A stretch of DNA of 64,000 nt from the NCBI RefSeq assembly GCF_011397635.1, contig NC_064759.1, positions 18,748,428-18,812,427 of the forward strand. The letters are read 5' to 3'. Under the pieces are notes generated by a model, which saw only the letters and a program-made list of their open reading frames with translations, searched no databases and had not been told where the DNA came from. This document shows positions 1-13,500 of the stretch, piece after piece (the stretch's first letter is position 1; every line of letters starts with the position of its first letter). The translations under genes and the position numbers were made by a program. The DNA is from Epinephelus fuscoguttatus. Lineage: Eukaryota > Chordata > Actinopteri > Perciformes > Serranidae.

Positions 1-332
1 CATTCAGTCGGCCGAATTGGAGCCTTTTGTGGGCCGGCTCTTGACACCCCCACTTTAGATGTATTTACTATTACAATGGGAGGATATTTTGAGCATATCT
101 GAATATGGGGGTTATGTGTCACCCTCAGTATATAGGCTATTATGATTACTGCCTTGTGTTAACTGCATTACTAATAAATAACATATAAAATATGATACAT
201 TCTTAAACATTTTACATTTTGAATTACTCAGCAGCAGTGTGTAAAATAATTAAGATAAGCTCCATCTCTAAAACATGCAACATTAAAATACTGCTCACAT
301 GTTATTAGTCATTCATAATAGTTAAATATTAC

Positions 333-1158
333 ATTATATCCTCCTGAGACCCTGTGTCGTCATATGTGGACATCACATTTTGGGGTTCCTGCACCTTATA
401 CTTCATACTACTTAAAGTAGACCTGTTGTCCTCATTTGTAGACACGTTTTGTGCCATCTAGTGGTAGTAAGAACACAACACACTAATCCTTGCAAAAAGG
501 ATAGTAGTACCTGATCGCACTGTATGGTTGAAACTTGTTTACTGATGATTAATAATGTTTGTAGTTTGACATGGCAACAAATTTGACCAATTTTATCAAG
601 AGTAACAAGCTGAGACACTGTTAATTAGGAAGTACTCGCCTTAGGATATCGGAACTTTACTGTCGTCTTGTTTTAAGAATGGCTTTTGGGACAAATTAGG
701 TGTGAACATTCTTTGATTGGAGTAAGAAGTTATTACACAAGCAAATCACAAGAGTTTTAGATTTGTTGCATTATTTGTAATTTAGTTTTTGCACAACAAC
801 GTTCAGACATTGAAATAAACACATTAAGACTTCCTTACACACTGTGACTATAAAAATAAACCCAACATCCTCATGTGAGGACAAGTATTTTTCTCCCTAA
901 AACTACTTCCTGTTCAGAGACAATGCTTAGTTATCAGGTTCTACTTCTCTTGGAGACATTAAAAAGGACCAGTAACAAGGTAAGACATTGTTAAATGTCA
1001 CTGTTAGTAGTTTGAAGACATTATGACTTTATTATCATCTCGTTTGAGGACACATGATGTTTAGTTTTTTATACTTATCAGGTCCTACTGATCCCAAATA
1101 GCTAGGAGAAATTAAAAATGCATACTAAAAAAAAGTTCAGGTCTCAGGAGGATATAAT
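333..1158 (+). mobile_element. Non-autonomous DNA transposon with 19-bp terminal inverted repeats
   Basis: The ends ATTATATCCTCCTGAGACC (333-351) and its reverse complement (1140-1158) bound about 826 bp with no coding capacity. The outer ATTA/TAAT may include the target duplication. A second copy lies in reverse orientation at about 2176-3314. Confidence 0.75.
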
Positions 1159-2175
1159 TATGCTGCATTAAAAGTACTTTTACTTTTTTAAGCACATTTT
1201 CCTGATAAAACTTTGACTTTGACATAATGTATTATTATAATTATCATCATCATCATCATCATCATTATCATTATTATTACTACTATTATTATCATTATTA
1301 TTACTACTACTACTTTTACTTAGGTGAAAGATCTACTTCTTCCACCACTGGCTACAGTAGGAAGCTGCTGAGACAAAGCTGCCATCTTGTGGCTGAAAGC
1401 TCTCACTACACACGTTGGCCCAAATTCTTAGGGAAGTCACACCCCAGGAAACCCAGACTAGTGCTGAAAACTGCGTGCACTGTAAATACATTGTTGTGCT
1501 GTTTATTGAGACAGATGTCAACACGTGGCAGAGCCTCCACCTGACAGGCCTCTAGCTGTCACAGCTCTCATAACGGAGTAAACTCAGCTGAGTTTGAAGC
1601 GGCTAATCCTCCGTTTGAAGTGTTAATAATCCACAAACCAGTGCATGAACGCCGTAAAGGATACTATGATGCAGTTTTCTTCCCTTTCCAAAGTTTCTTG
1701 AATTGCGACGGACTGATCCATGGTGGCGACGTGTGTGACAGCCTCTGCTCACACGCTTCCCAGACGAAAATAGTCCTCGGAGGAGTTTCGAGTGTCTCCA
1801 GTTATTCCTCTCCGAGTGTACAGCAGGAGCAGAGACACTTCGGAGTCTGTGTGTAATCCGACATTATTCCTTTTTTTCGGGTCCAGATGTTGTCTTCTTC
1901 CTCCGCTGCTGGCCCGGCCCAGTCTGACTGCCACGCACTGATTCAGGATTGTGCTGTGCACCCTGGTGACGTCACACCTGGGCTGTCACCATCAACTCAG
2001 TTTGGGTTTGGATTAGGCCTCAGGCGTTTGATCCAAAGAGGATTATGTCTTACAATAGAGCTGTATCCCAACTTCTACAAAGTTATATCAAAGCTTTAGA
2101 GTAGGTTTGATGTGCTGATCAGGTCAATTAGGTTTAAGTGGGCTTTTGTTGGAGGGGGAAACCAACCTGTGGCAC
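1159..2175. other. Segment between inverted transposon copies; microsatellite and GC-richer unique DNA
   Basis: It starts with an (ATC/ATT)n tract at 1227-1320, then about 700 bp of GC-richer sequence (1550-1990). A perfect CRE palindrome TGACGTCA lies at 1967-1974. No exon is supported. It could be a fragment of a promoter or of another repeat. Confidence 0.3.
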
Positions 2176-3314
2176 ACATTTTTAATGTCTCTGAGCTGTT
2201 TGGGATCAGAGGAACCTGATAAGTAGCTAGATCTAAACATTGCCTCTGAAGAGGAAGTAGTTTTGGAAAAAAAAGTGATGTCTTCACATGAGGACGTTGG
2301 GTTTGTTTTTAAAGTCACAGTGTGTTAGAAAGTATGAAAGTGTTTATTTCAATGTCTGAACATCACGTAATGCAATAAATCTAAAACTCTTGTGATTTGT
2401 TTGTTTTGTGACTCTGGATGAACTGTCCTCGTTACCAACACATTCTCACTCTGACTTCATTGCATATTAATGTTTTGGTCATGGACTTTCCACATCCACA
2501 TATGATGTGCAAGGTACCATGTTGGTTGTTGACATGGTTTGGTTGTTGACGATCTGGGACACCCTCAACAACAAACACATGGATGGGTTTAGGCAACAAA
2601 AACGCGTGGTTAGGTTTAGGAAAAAACAACAGAGTTTGGCTTTAGAATCTTACTGAACGCAAACACCGCAATCTCGGGTGAAAGTCAGTGTTAGTTGGAC
2701 CCATCCACCACTCGTCCTGCCCACCCCACTTGGACTTTCGCCGCCTTAACTTTCGTCCTTGTCCCCCTGTGTTTCCCCCGACGCTGCCAGGCGCCATTTA
2801 ACTACAACGGCAACTGGCTGTGTATCATGCTAATGGTAAAGGATGCCTTTTTTCCATTGGTTTCTGACGCTGCAAGTCACTGCCCAAGTGCCAGATTTCG
2901 ATAACTTAGGAGTGAGACCGGACTCTTGACTTCAAACAAGGAATGTCCTTTTGTCTGTAGAGACAGTCTGTTACACCTAATTGGTCCCAGCATGCTCAAA
3001 AAGATGATGATAAAGTCCCAATGTCCTCAGACAAGTACTTCCTCATTAGCAGCATCTTAGCTTGTTACTGTTGCTAAACAGTTGTTGTTGCCATATCAAA
3101 CTACAAACATCAGTAATCATACTGACTTGGCAGAGATGGTAGCCATCTTGTTTTTACATAGATTAGTGTATTGTGCTCTTACTACCACTAGATGGCACAA
3201 AAAAGTGTCCATGAATGAAGACAACAGGTCTAAGTTAAGCAGAGTGAAATCTTAAGTGCAGGAAACCCAAAATGTGAGGTCGTCATATGAGGACACAGGG
3301 TCTCAGGAGGATAT
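2176..3314 (-). mobile_element. Second, inverted copy of the 826-bp transposon, interrupted
   Basis: The reverse complement matches 333-1158: terminal GGTCTCAGGAGGATAT at 3299-3314, the block with the TGCCATCTAGTGGTAGTAA motif at about 3180-3200, and the internal block at 2180-2400. The outer left terminus is missing. Another dispersed repeat (2430-2910) is inserted in it. Confidence 0.7.
2430..2910. repeat. Dispersed repeat family A, copy 1
   Basis: It shares blocks with 15338-15665: the CATTCTCACT start, TTGGTCATGGACTTTCCAC, GGGTTTAGG, AACAGRGTTTGGCTTTAG and TTGGACCCATCCACCAC. A reversed part is at 58478-58598. No reading frame recognised. Confidence 0.7.
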
Positions 3315-3639
3315 TTATTCAGTTTAAAATGACAAGAGTATATTGCATTTCTGAGTCAACTTTCTTTTTTTTTTTAAATCAGCAGCAGACCAGAAATTGA
3401 GGAATTGATCTCTTATTGAAATCTTATTATTTTTTGTATAAAATCTTATTATTTTTTTGTATAATTACTGCTAAGTATCATGCATTGTTATGATGTTTTT
3501 ATGGACTTACACGTCAGTGGAAGAATTCTCTCATCACTTTATATCACTGCCACTTGGTCACTTTAAGACTTTAAGGTGTGTAACTGTTATCTGTGGTGTG
3601 TGCTGTTCCATACATCGGTGTCAAAGACAAATTTCCAAA

Positions 3640-3711
3640 GTGCGACCAAAGTGCGACCAAAGGGCCAATTGTGGCCCGTGGCTTGTCTCTCAAAATGTAC
3701 GAGGCTATATG

Positions 3712-3751
<40 letters not shown>

Positions 3752-4025
3752 GATGGGAAACAAGCAAACAAATGGTCACCTAGCAACAGACATTTCCTGT
3801 AAGGTACTAGACAGCAAAGAGGTGCAAAGCCAACAGTGAGGGCTGCAGCTTTCAGAGGCTGTGGAAAGTTGAATACTTTTCACTGAAAGATAAAACAGAT
3901 GCATTTGTCTCAACTGTATCAACTGTCAAAAACAACCTACATGATGCAAGAAGCAGTTGGCCCCTAGGTGTTTTTTTCACATTATCTTATCTGGCCCCAG
4001 TTCATAAAAGTTCGGACACCCCTGG
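3640..4025. mobile_element. hAT-like MITE remnant with GATA microsatellite
   Basis: The right end, reverse-complemented, reads CAGGGGTGTCCGAACTTTTAT, the typical terminus of hAT/Charlie-like elements. The left part contains GGGCCAATTGTGGCCCG. A (TAGA)n microsatellite occupies 3712-3753. The left terminus is unclear. Confidence 0.45.
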
Positions 4026-6417
4026 CCTTGACCTACATCTACTCAGTCAGAAGTACCATTGGCTTATACACAGACTAGCCCAACACATACTGGAGTCTTT
4101 GAATCTAATGTCAACATTTAGCAGCTTATAATGATATATGTGCCGAGAGTAATTTAAAAAAAGAAATGAACACTTAACACAAGCAAACGATATCAACACA
4201 GACCCCTTAGATTTGTTTTGTAAATGAACTGTGACCTAGATATATTCTGAGCAGCATATTTTACAGTGCAAGAATCAACTTGTCGTTACTCTGCAGAGGA
4301 CACACTAAAGGTGACACTGTCTCATAATACTCACTGGCACACAGACACCCATGTATCTGCAATAAGCTAATATTGACTCTTGTATCAGCCTGGCTGATTC
4401 ATCAGTTGAGCTCTATTTACAGAGTTCAACAGGGAAAAGTTTGTTGTTAAAGAGAGAGGATATCCAATTTTCTGCACTCTTAGTGGCCCCAGAGTTGTTC
4501 TTATTGGGCTGTAAGACTAACAGTTGTATTTGACCATGAGATCTGTCCACATCAGTTCTCTTGTAGTGGTGGAATAAGTATCCAGGGGCCGGTTGCACAA
4601 AACACCTTTAAGTCTTCTCCTTAAGGCTTTCTTAAAATGTTGACTTAAGTATTTATGGTTTTTCCTTGTCTTGGTCTTATACTGAAGGAGTCCTTAGACC
4701 GTTGGACTAAAGACTTAGCAACCAAAGCAAGGTGAAAAAAAGAAGGTCTGACTCTGTCTTATCTGCAATATGATTGAGTTTACGGTGATTAAAAAAAAAA
4801 TAACCTGATGGATATGCTTTTGATTTTACACTATCGAGTAGACTGAATTATATTTGTTGCTTCTTTCTACAATCATGTTCTGTTTTCTGGTATTTGGGGA
4901 TCAAATTTACTTTGCAGTATGTGCTTTCTGTGATTGTAGTCCTCCAGAAGTATTATCTTTTCCTCCTCTGACTAATATGATTTTCTTAGCTTCTTTTCTT
5001 CTGCCATTTTTTCACTATCGAACTATAAGCCAACTTTGCAAGACAGTAACAGGTGTCACAAGTGTGAGTCCAAGCAAAAAAACAATCTCAATGGAAACTT
5101 GTACCGTGGTAAAATCTCTTTCAACGTAGTAAATGAGTTAACATTCTTTCCTTAGCTAAGGAAACTTTATGCTTTTTTTCCCGCAACTTTGTAAAGCCCT
5201 CAGCTAAGGAGAAATTAAGCCTTGAGTGTCATACTTAAGGTTCCTTTACTTGGATAAAAGTACCAATACAACAACGTAAAAGATACTTCATTACAAGGAA
5301 AGACCCGGGGGTTCTTAAGCCAAAACCAACCAACCAACCAACCAACCAACATCAATGTATTGTATCTGATAAGCTTATCATATGTTGTTTTTGATATAAA
5401 ATCTTTTAAAAGTAACCAGTAATTATGGTTATCAAATAAATGTGACCAAAAAGTACAATATCTGCTTCTAAATTGGAAGTAGAGCTAAAAGAAAATGGAG
5501 ATAATCAAATAAAGTGACTTAGAATCATACTTTAGTATAGTACTTGAGTAAATTGACTTACTGTCCACCACTGTTCTCTGGAAGCTATGGACATTCTGGA
5601 AAATGTGAGGAATCACTAACACAACCACTTTAAATTAAAGTTAACCACAGTTTGAGAAAATGTGGGCAACACAACAACAATAAAAAAAACCATTAACATT
5701 TAAATAAAAACTAACAAAAAATACATACATAAATAAATAAAAAATTGCTGCTATGAGCCAGAGGAAATGTCAGCACCTTTCACCATGATCTATGGCAAAT
5801 ACATGACTTCATCAAATGAAGATTCATTGTATAGTTTATTAGATCCATTTCATTTTTAGGCACAATCATCATATTTTATACAGTACACAAAACTAGAATT
5901 CTGATTTAACATTTACATTACACCTTTATACCTTAAAATATTCTTTGTAAACCACACAGTATGGACATCCAACTCAAGATTCACAAAAAACATTAGACAA
6001 AAAGTAGCCAAAAGTCCTAAATGACACATTTTATACACTTACAGAAATGCTAAAGCAAACCTTCACAACACCCTGTAACAGCTCAACATTTGTGTTTCAT
6101 AAAGTGCATATAGAGTCATAGCTGCGTCACTCTCACAATGGCTTGAAGAGATGATAACCTAGGGAGAGGTTTTGGTGATAAAACATTACAATCATGTTAC
6201 ATGAAATGTGTTTAGGCTCACTTACCCATCCAAAATTAAAACTGATTTAAAATCACTTTAAAGAGGGAAGACACAAGCCAAAACTGTATTTGGAGTTCTA
6301 TACAAAAACACCACCTGAATTTAATTACAGTTATGGGCAAGGCCATGGCTCAGACAAATTACAAGGTGTTTAGCTATTTAAAATTCTTTCTTAAAGCTTC
6401 ACTGAGAAGAAAATAAT
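4026..6417. other. Non-coding, repeat-rich stretch
   Basis: A decayed element with CTTAAG-rich ends starts near 4587 (CCGGTTGCACAAAAC) and may extend to about 5215. A (CCAA)n microsatellite lies at 5327-5350. The remainder is AT-rich with no supported exon. Confidence 0.4.
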
Positions 6418-7161
6418 TTAAAGAGACAGCTCACCCGGAATCAAAAATACACATTTTCCTCTAACCCGTAATGCTGTTTATCGGTCTAGATTGTTATGGT
6501 GTAAGTTGCTCAGAGCTGGAGGTATCGGCTGTAGAGATGTCTGCCTTCTCTCCATGTCTGTCTTGTGGTGCTCAAATCGCCAAAAAAATACATTTGGAAA
6601 ACTCAACAGCAAAATCTCTTTCCAGAAATCATGACTCAGTTACACAAGATAATCCACAGACCTTGTTGTGAGCAGGTCATGTAGGAACTATTTTCTTTCT
6701 ACTGAATCGCCGTGCAGAAGGAAGCGTGTATTTACTCGTGGACGAGAGGCTCATGCTCATGAAAGCATGACATGTAACATTAGCTAGCTCAGGTTAGTTA
6801 GCAGTAGATGCACGCTTCCTTCTGCGTGGTGATACGGTTAGTGGGTGTACCTCGGTAGAGAGAAAATAGTTCCTACATGAAACTGCTCACAACAAGGTCT
6901 GTGGATTATCTTGAGTAACCAGGTCATGATTTCTGGAAAGAGACATTGCCGTTGAGTTTTTAATGGGTCATTTTTTGGCACTTTGAGCACCACAAGCCGA
7001 GTGCCATCTAGGTCTGTTATATTCCAGAGAAAGCAGACATCTCTACAGCTAATATCTCCAACACTCTGCAACTCACACCAAAACAATCTCGACTGATAAA
7101 CAGGACAACGGGTAAGAGGAACAAATAATAGTTTTAATTTTAGGGTGAACTGTCTCTTTAA
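6418..7161. mobile_element. Fold-back (long inverted repeat) element
   Basis: The sequence from AAAGAGACAGCTCACCC onward is repeated inverted, ending in GGGTGAACTGTCTCTTTA at 7160. The arms are about 300-330 bp (for example CCACAGACCTTGTTGTGAGCAG at 6651 against its complement near 6885) around a short centre at about 6720-6830. Reading frames here are shadows. Another half-copy is at 20422-22090. Confidence 0.8.
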
Positions 7162-7564
7162 TATTTGATTTTTGTTAATTATAGAGGTGATTTGCACCCT
7201 AAATGTGAAGTGATGTGACGAATGAGTTGCTTCTGACATGTTTTTCTTGATTCCTGAAGTTGATATAATTTTTCATTTTAAAATACTGTTCAAAGCCATT
7301 TTTCATTGGTCTTGAAGCAGAGATAAAAATGTGATCGGGAAGTTTTAATATAACAAGAAACAAAGTCAACATTGTCACTGAGGCTTTACATAATTCCATA
7401 CATACAGTATATACATTACAATCACACGAGATAAATGGGTTTAAGTAAAGTGGTGTTTACCTTTGCACTGCTAAGCTTGTTGTCTCTGGATGGACTGAGA
7501 GTTACACACAGCTCTGATTACCTAATGACCCACACAGCAGCTGAGCAAGCTCCTACTCAGTCAC

Positions 7565-10500
7565 TCACAGCAGCAAAGTGATGGCAAGCAGGCCAAGTAA
7601 GAACGCAATCAACTCTGTGTGAAGATGAGGACCTCTTGTGGCAAAATTGGGGTGATTCAGCGTACCATTCAACCACAGGCAGGAGGTCCTGGTGGCGTTG
7701 CAGCACTCTAGATGACATGGAGGTGTTGTGGAGGTCTTGCATGGGGCTTGGCCAGAACAGTTGGTGGTGCAGCCTGCTGTCCACTGCAGACCGGAGTCTA
7801 CATTCTCCTTTTTCAGCTGCAAAGGCAATAGTGAGTTAGAAAAAGTGACATATTAAAGTTTATTTTCTGTCTATTCATTGTTGGAAACACTGAAATTTTT
7901 TTTTATATATATATATCATAAAGAGACAAGCTGAGGAAAATTGAAAGTGTGGAGTGGGGCTTTCACTCAGTATCTCATTTATATCAATAGGCTGTAAAAT
8001 ATTATTTTAAAGGACATTTTAAGTGAGTCATATTTTCAGTGATTGACAAGCAAGACTTTAGATGTTGAGATAAAATCACTTTACATGATGTAAACGCAAC
8101 ACGACTGGAAAGCAAAGGTTTAACCAGTTGAAGTGGGCTGCAGAGGCTTCAGCTGCCAGGCTGCTTAAAGAAATGGGCGTTCGAGGCCAAGCCCATCGGC
8201 AGGCCATCAATGCCCTCTCTGGCGCAGCCGAACAGGCAATAGATTAAGAGGAAAGATGCCACTTGGGCCCTGTAATACCGCTCACAACAGCAGGGTACGA
8301 GAGAGTAAAAGCAGAGAGGGGCACACCATGTGTTGCCGATGAGACCGCTGGAGGTGTCGTGGGCCTACCTATCATCGAAACACCAGTGAGGAAGGGTACC
8401 CACCTGATGACCCCAATGAAGCTTTTACCGTCCCTAAACCCTCATCAAAATGAGGGAGTAGGGGGAGGTAAAGTGTATGGCCCGGTTCAGTGGCAGAGAA
8501 TTCAGTCTGCTCAGACGTTCCCTATGCTCCTTCTTACTTTGCTGTCTACCATTGCTTTTTCCTACTTTTCTATCCATCTACCCAATGGCTCCCACTCGGA
8601 TCCCCAGTGAGCACTACTACTCCCACTCATAGTCTCAAGTATGTGCATCAGGGATTGTAACATCTAGTCCTAAACTGAACTGAACTAAAAGAGTTTTTCC
8701 TCTCATTTTCTGCTGTATTCATGTGTATCAATAGTACAACAATAAATTGTACAATCTCAAACTGTTCTGTACAGTAGCAATACTTTGAGTGATTATCACT
8801 TAAGATGTGTACATTTTTTCTTATTTTTTGGGGGTTCCTGACAGCTTTATACTTTGTTAAACTGACAAATTGTTACGTCAGTCTCGTGGGGGGGATCAGT
8901 GTGTGAGTGTGTGCAAATGTTTAGGGTGAACAGGTGGCACCTTGTATGGCAACCTCAGCCATCAGTGCATGAATGGGTGACACGTTATGTAAAAGTGCTT
9001 TGTGGTCAGAAGAACAGAAATGCACTTAACACGTTTATTTAAGGGGTTTTTTTGGGGAGTTTTTCCTTATCCGCTGCGAGGGTCATAAGGACAGAGGGAT
9101 GTCGTATGCTGTAAAGCCCTGTGAGGCAAATTGTGATTTGTGATATTGGGCTGTATAAATAAAATTGAATTGAATTGAATTACCAAGTGTGTGTGGGATA
9201 AATAAGGGCAATCTAAAAAAAAATACTAAACCACGACTAAATGAATTCATAGAAAGCTGGCAAAAAAAGAACCTGGACATTTTAATCAATTATTTTATAT
9301 AGCAATATGGTATTTAATGTTGCTGGAGCAGTTCTTACCTGACAGTGTGGCTGTGAGGAGGAGCATGATTGGAGTGCAGCAGTTGAAAAATCTTTGTAGC
9401 AAGTTGGACCAACGCATGTACCTTTACGGCATTTATTTCTCTGAGAAAAAAAAAAAAAAACACAAAAGAAAAGATGATACTAATCTCACATCACACCTGA
9501 TACAGTATATACTCAATTAAAGATATTAAAGAATTGGCAGAAGTCATTAAATCGACTGGGCATTGGTTAAAGGTCAACATTTTATACATATATACATATT
9601 TTTAGACTGTTAGCAGTTTGCAAACAGGATCATCTGTATGGGATGGACGTGGGGATGCTTTCTGGGACCAAGCTGCAAAATGGAGGACAGCAATAATCAT
9701 GTACATCCTAAATGTAAGCAATGATAACCACATTTCATTTTGAACCAATATAATCATATATATCACATATGCAAGACACCTGCAGGTGGAAACTGTTTTT
9801 CTTGCATTGGTCATTTTTTATATTTTAAGCAAGACAATGTATTGTGGTATTTTTAAATCTCCACCACACCACCATATGCATAAAATCTGAGTAATTTTTT
9901 TTTTATCTTTAATGCAATCAGAACAGTAGGATCTGTATTTATCAGAGCTCCTGTAACTGATAGCTGCACTGCTATCTAGCAGTTGGGGGTTTAAATGCTG
10001 CTCTGTTCTGTTCCTGGGAGGTCTTTGCTGCCGCTTTCCCTGCCTTAGGGCCATAACAGACTTGCCGCTTGATCGAACGTATGCGTACACAATGTGCCGT
10101 GTCTGTGTTTATACTTGCTGCAGCACTACGCAGCCAAAACACACAATACTGGCGGTCTCCACTTGGGGCAGACAACAGAAATATAACCCGGAAATCGGGC
10201 CAACAGGCATGCCTGTCATGTAACGGCGTGGAAACATCATAGAGATAAGGGTAGCTCCGCACCAGGTCTGTCAGCCTCTCCTCAAAAGTTTCCGCCATTG
10301 CTCCGACAACAACTCCATAAGGTCTGATCTCACGGTCACTGTGTTCATCCACACGAGCGCCTCTAGTGGTCATGCCAATATTGCATCTTGCGCAAACGTC
10401 ACGGTACCTCGCATTGAGATGTGCGGCTGACACATCAAACGAACGTAGATCCTGCATGGCAGCCATGATGCGGTTGCGTTCGCGTTGTTTGCAGCAAGTA

Positions 10501-13500
10501 TATTACGGCCCTTAGGCTTTCCATGTAGGCACATGGAAGGGCAGGGAGGTTTGCTTTCGCTGCCCCAGGCTTTCCTTGTTTGCACATCGAAGAACAAAGA
10601 GGTGTGCTCTCTCCGCCACAGGCTTTCCTTGTTTGCACGTGGAAGGGCAGAGAGGTGTGCACTCTCCGCCTTAGGCTTCCCACGTAGGCGTGTGGAAGAG
10701 GCTATCTGTGTAGGCCTGAGGAAAGACAAAGAGGCTCCAGAACAGAGCCATACCACCAAATATAATACTGCAAATGGAAATTAAGTTTTCTTTGACTTAA
10801 GTGTTCCTGACTGAAATTGATTTTTTTGGTGCTGTTGACAGCATTTTCTGATTTATTGAGTGAAAAAAACATTTTACTGTAATGTGTCAACACAGGTAAC
10901 TGGTTTTATCTAATGTTCAGATTTTTTGCTCTGAAAGTTTGGTTTAGTTTTTAACATGCAACCATTGCGGAAAAAAATTGAAACTCCGCAAGACTGGCCA
11001 CATAATGTGAGAAATGTATCGATCTAAACTATGAGAGACAGAGAGCATGCACGTGTGTTGATATGAGTAAAGCAGATTTGGGGAGGGGCCTATTCACTGG
11101 ACCTTTTCAGGGGCCCAGCTATTTCTGTGGGCAGGCCTGTTCGCAAATACAATTTTCAGCTGTCTGAGACAAGGTGACAAAGAGGAGACAGAATGAACTG
11201 AATTTAGTGATGCACACAACTTTCTAGCCTCCTGCTCCCACATATGCATCCATTCACATGCCAGTGCACACTCACACATGCAGCATTTTGTTCTTACATT
11301 GTCTGCTGTTGTTGGCGCACTGGTAGTAGTCGTTGTAGGAGCTGGTGTGGTAGTAGTCGTTTTCATGGTGGTTGGGATTACTGATATCACGTGAGGAAAA
11401 GAGAAAATATTAAAAAGATTGCAAATTCACAATGAAAAGTGCACACCTGTAAACATGCAGGCACAAGAAAATGTAATAATAATGAATCTGTTTACCTGTG
11501 GTTGTCATGACCATCATGGATGCAAAAGTGCTATTGAGGCAGCCAGTAGAATTGCAGCAGTTCACTGAGCAGTTGGTCTGAGAGGCGTTGACGCAACTAT
11601 CAGCACAGGAGGCGCTGCAGCTAACAGTGTAGTACATGTCCGTCTGTCTAATCAGCTGATACATTGCAGAATGACATATTAGAAGACATGTCTTAAATTG
11701 CCTTTTTTTCTCAGACCATGTAGAAAAATATAACACTATACTGAATTACATGGATTATGTGGAGAGTATAACTGCAAAGTTTATACAAAAGAATAATAAG
11801 GTCTTACTTTTAGCAGTTACTTAAAGATACAACTCCATCTTCCAAATGTTAAGTTGCTGCTATGGATTACTAATGCGATTAATTTGCTGTATATTTAGCT
11901 GCATATACATACAAAGCTTGTGATGCATTTTAGGATATTTGATCATAATTTGTTGTGGGCAATACATGAAAAAGATTTGTTAGATGGTTCATGAGGTTTT
12001 GCCATTTGCCTCCCTACCTCACAATAGACACCAGCAGCACATAAAGTGGCATTCTGACTGTCGTACATTGTATAGCAGTCCGTGTAGTTACACATGAATG
12101 AGGGGCAGTATATCTGTGTTTGAGAGAGATAAAAAGGTCCATGATGAAGATGACAGGCTAAAGAGAAACAAGCAAATACAACATTAAAATTCTCTCCAAT
12201 AAGTTGGACTTGCCATGCTCATTGAAGTAGGGTTTACCATAGTGGTTCCATTCATACTAGGCGTGCCACCTGCGGAAAAAACATGGATGTCAGGAAAAGA
12301 AACAAACAAAAAAAGCTTATGTTTATTTTTTACAAAGGAAAATGAAGCCTTGGAAGTTAAAATCGTATTATTTGGTAAAACAAAACATACCAGTTATGGT
12401 GGGCATGGGACCAGAATTTTTAGTCATGGAGGTGGATGGACTCGTCCAGCCTGTGGCCGTCATGGCGGGACTGGACTTGGGCATGGTGGGGCTGGACTTG
12501 GGCATGGTGGGACTGGACTTGGGCATGGTGGGGCTGGACTTGGGCACGGTGGTCCCAGGCTGGTTCATCATTGTTGAACCAACTTTAGGGGAGGCAGAAG
12601 TGGTCCCTGAATAACGATAATCAGTGGTTACATCATGAGTGGTCATAGAAGTTGAAGATGCAGAATTGGCAGTGGTTGTTGTGCTGGTGCCGGATTGTGT
12701 GGTGACTGCTGACCCCCCGGAGGTGGTCGTGGTTGTAGGAGAATGGTTGGTGGTGATTGCTGTGCCTCCAGAGGTGGTAGTGGTGGAAGGTGACTGACTT
12801 ATTGTAGTGGTTGCTGTGCTGTGGGTTGATGTAATTGTGGGAGACTGTATGGTGGTGGTTGCTGTGCCATCGGAGGTGGTAGTGATGGAGGGTGACTGGG
12901 TCATAGTGGTGGTTGCTATGCCTCCAGAGGTTGCTGTGGTTGTGGGAGACTGTATGGTGGTGGTTGCTGTGCCGTCAGAGGTGCTAGGGGCTGAGGATGA
13001 CTGGGTCATAGTGGTGGTTACTGTGCCTCTGGAGGTGCTAGGGGCTGAGGGTGACTGGGGCATAGTGGTGGTTGCTGTGCCTCCAGAGGCGCTAGGGTCT
13101 GAGGGTGACTGGGTGATAGAGGTGGTTGCTGGGCCTCCGGAGGTGCTAAGATCTGAGGGTGACTGGGGCATAGTGGTGGTTGCTGTGCCTCCAGAGGTGC
13201 TAGGGGCTGAGGGTGACTGGGGCATAGTGGTGGTTGCTGTGCCTCCGGAGGTGCTAGGGTCTGAGGGTGACTGGGGCATAGTGGTGGTTGCTGGGCCTCC
13301 AGAGGTGCTAGGGGCTGAGGGTGACTGGGTGATAGAGGTGGTTACTGGGCCTCTGGAGGTGCTAGGGGCTGAGGGTGACTGGGGCATAGTGGTGGTTGCT
13401 GTGCCTCCGGAGGTGCTAGGGGCTGAGGGTGACTGGGGCATAGTGGTGGTTGCTGTGCCTCCAGAGGTGCTAGGGTCTGAGGGTGGCTGGGGCATAGTGG

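Noticed and set aside
1227-1544. 105-codon frame starting with His/Tyr runs
   Set aside because: Translation of an (ATC/ATT)n microsatellite.
10370-10784. Several overlapping frames on both strands
   Set aside because: They arise from tandem units of dispersed repeat family B; the same frames recur at 29253-29666.
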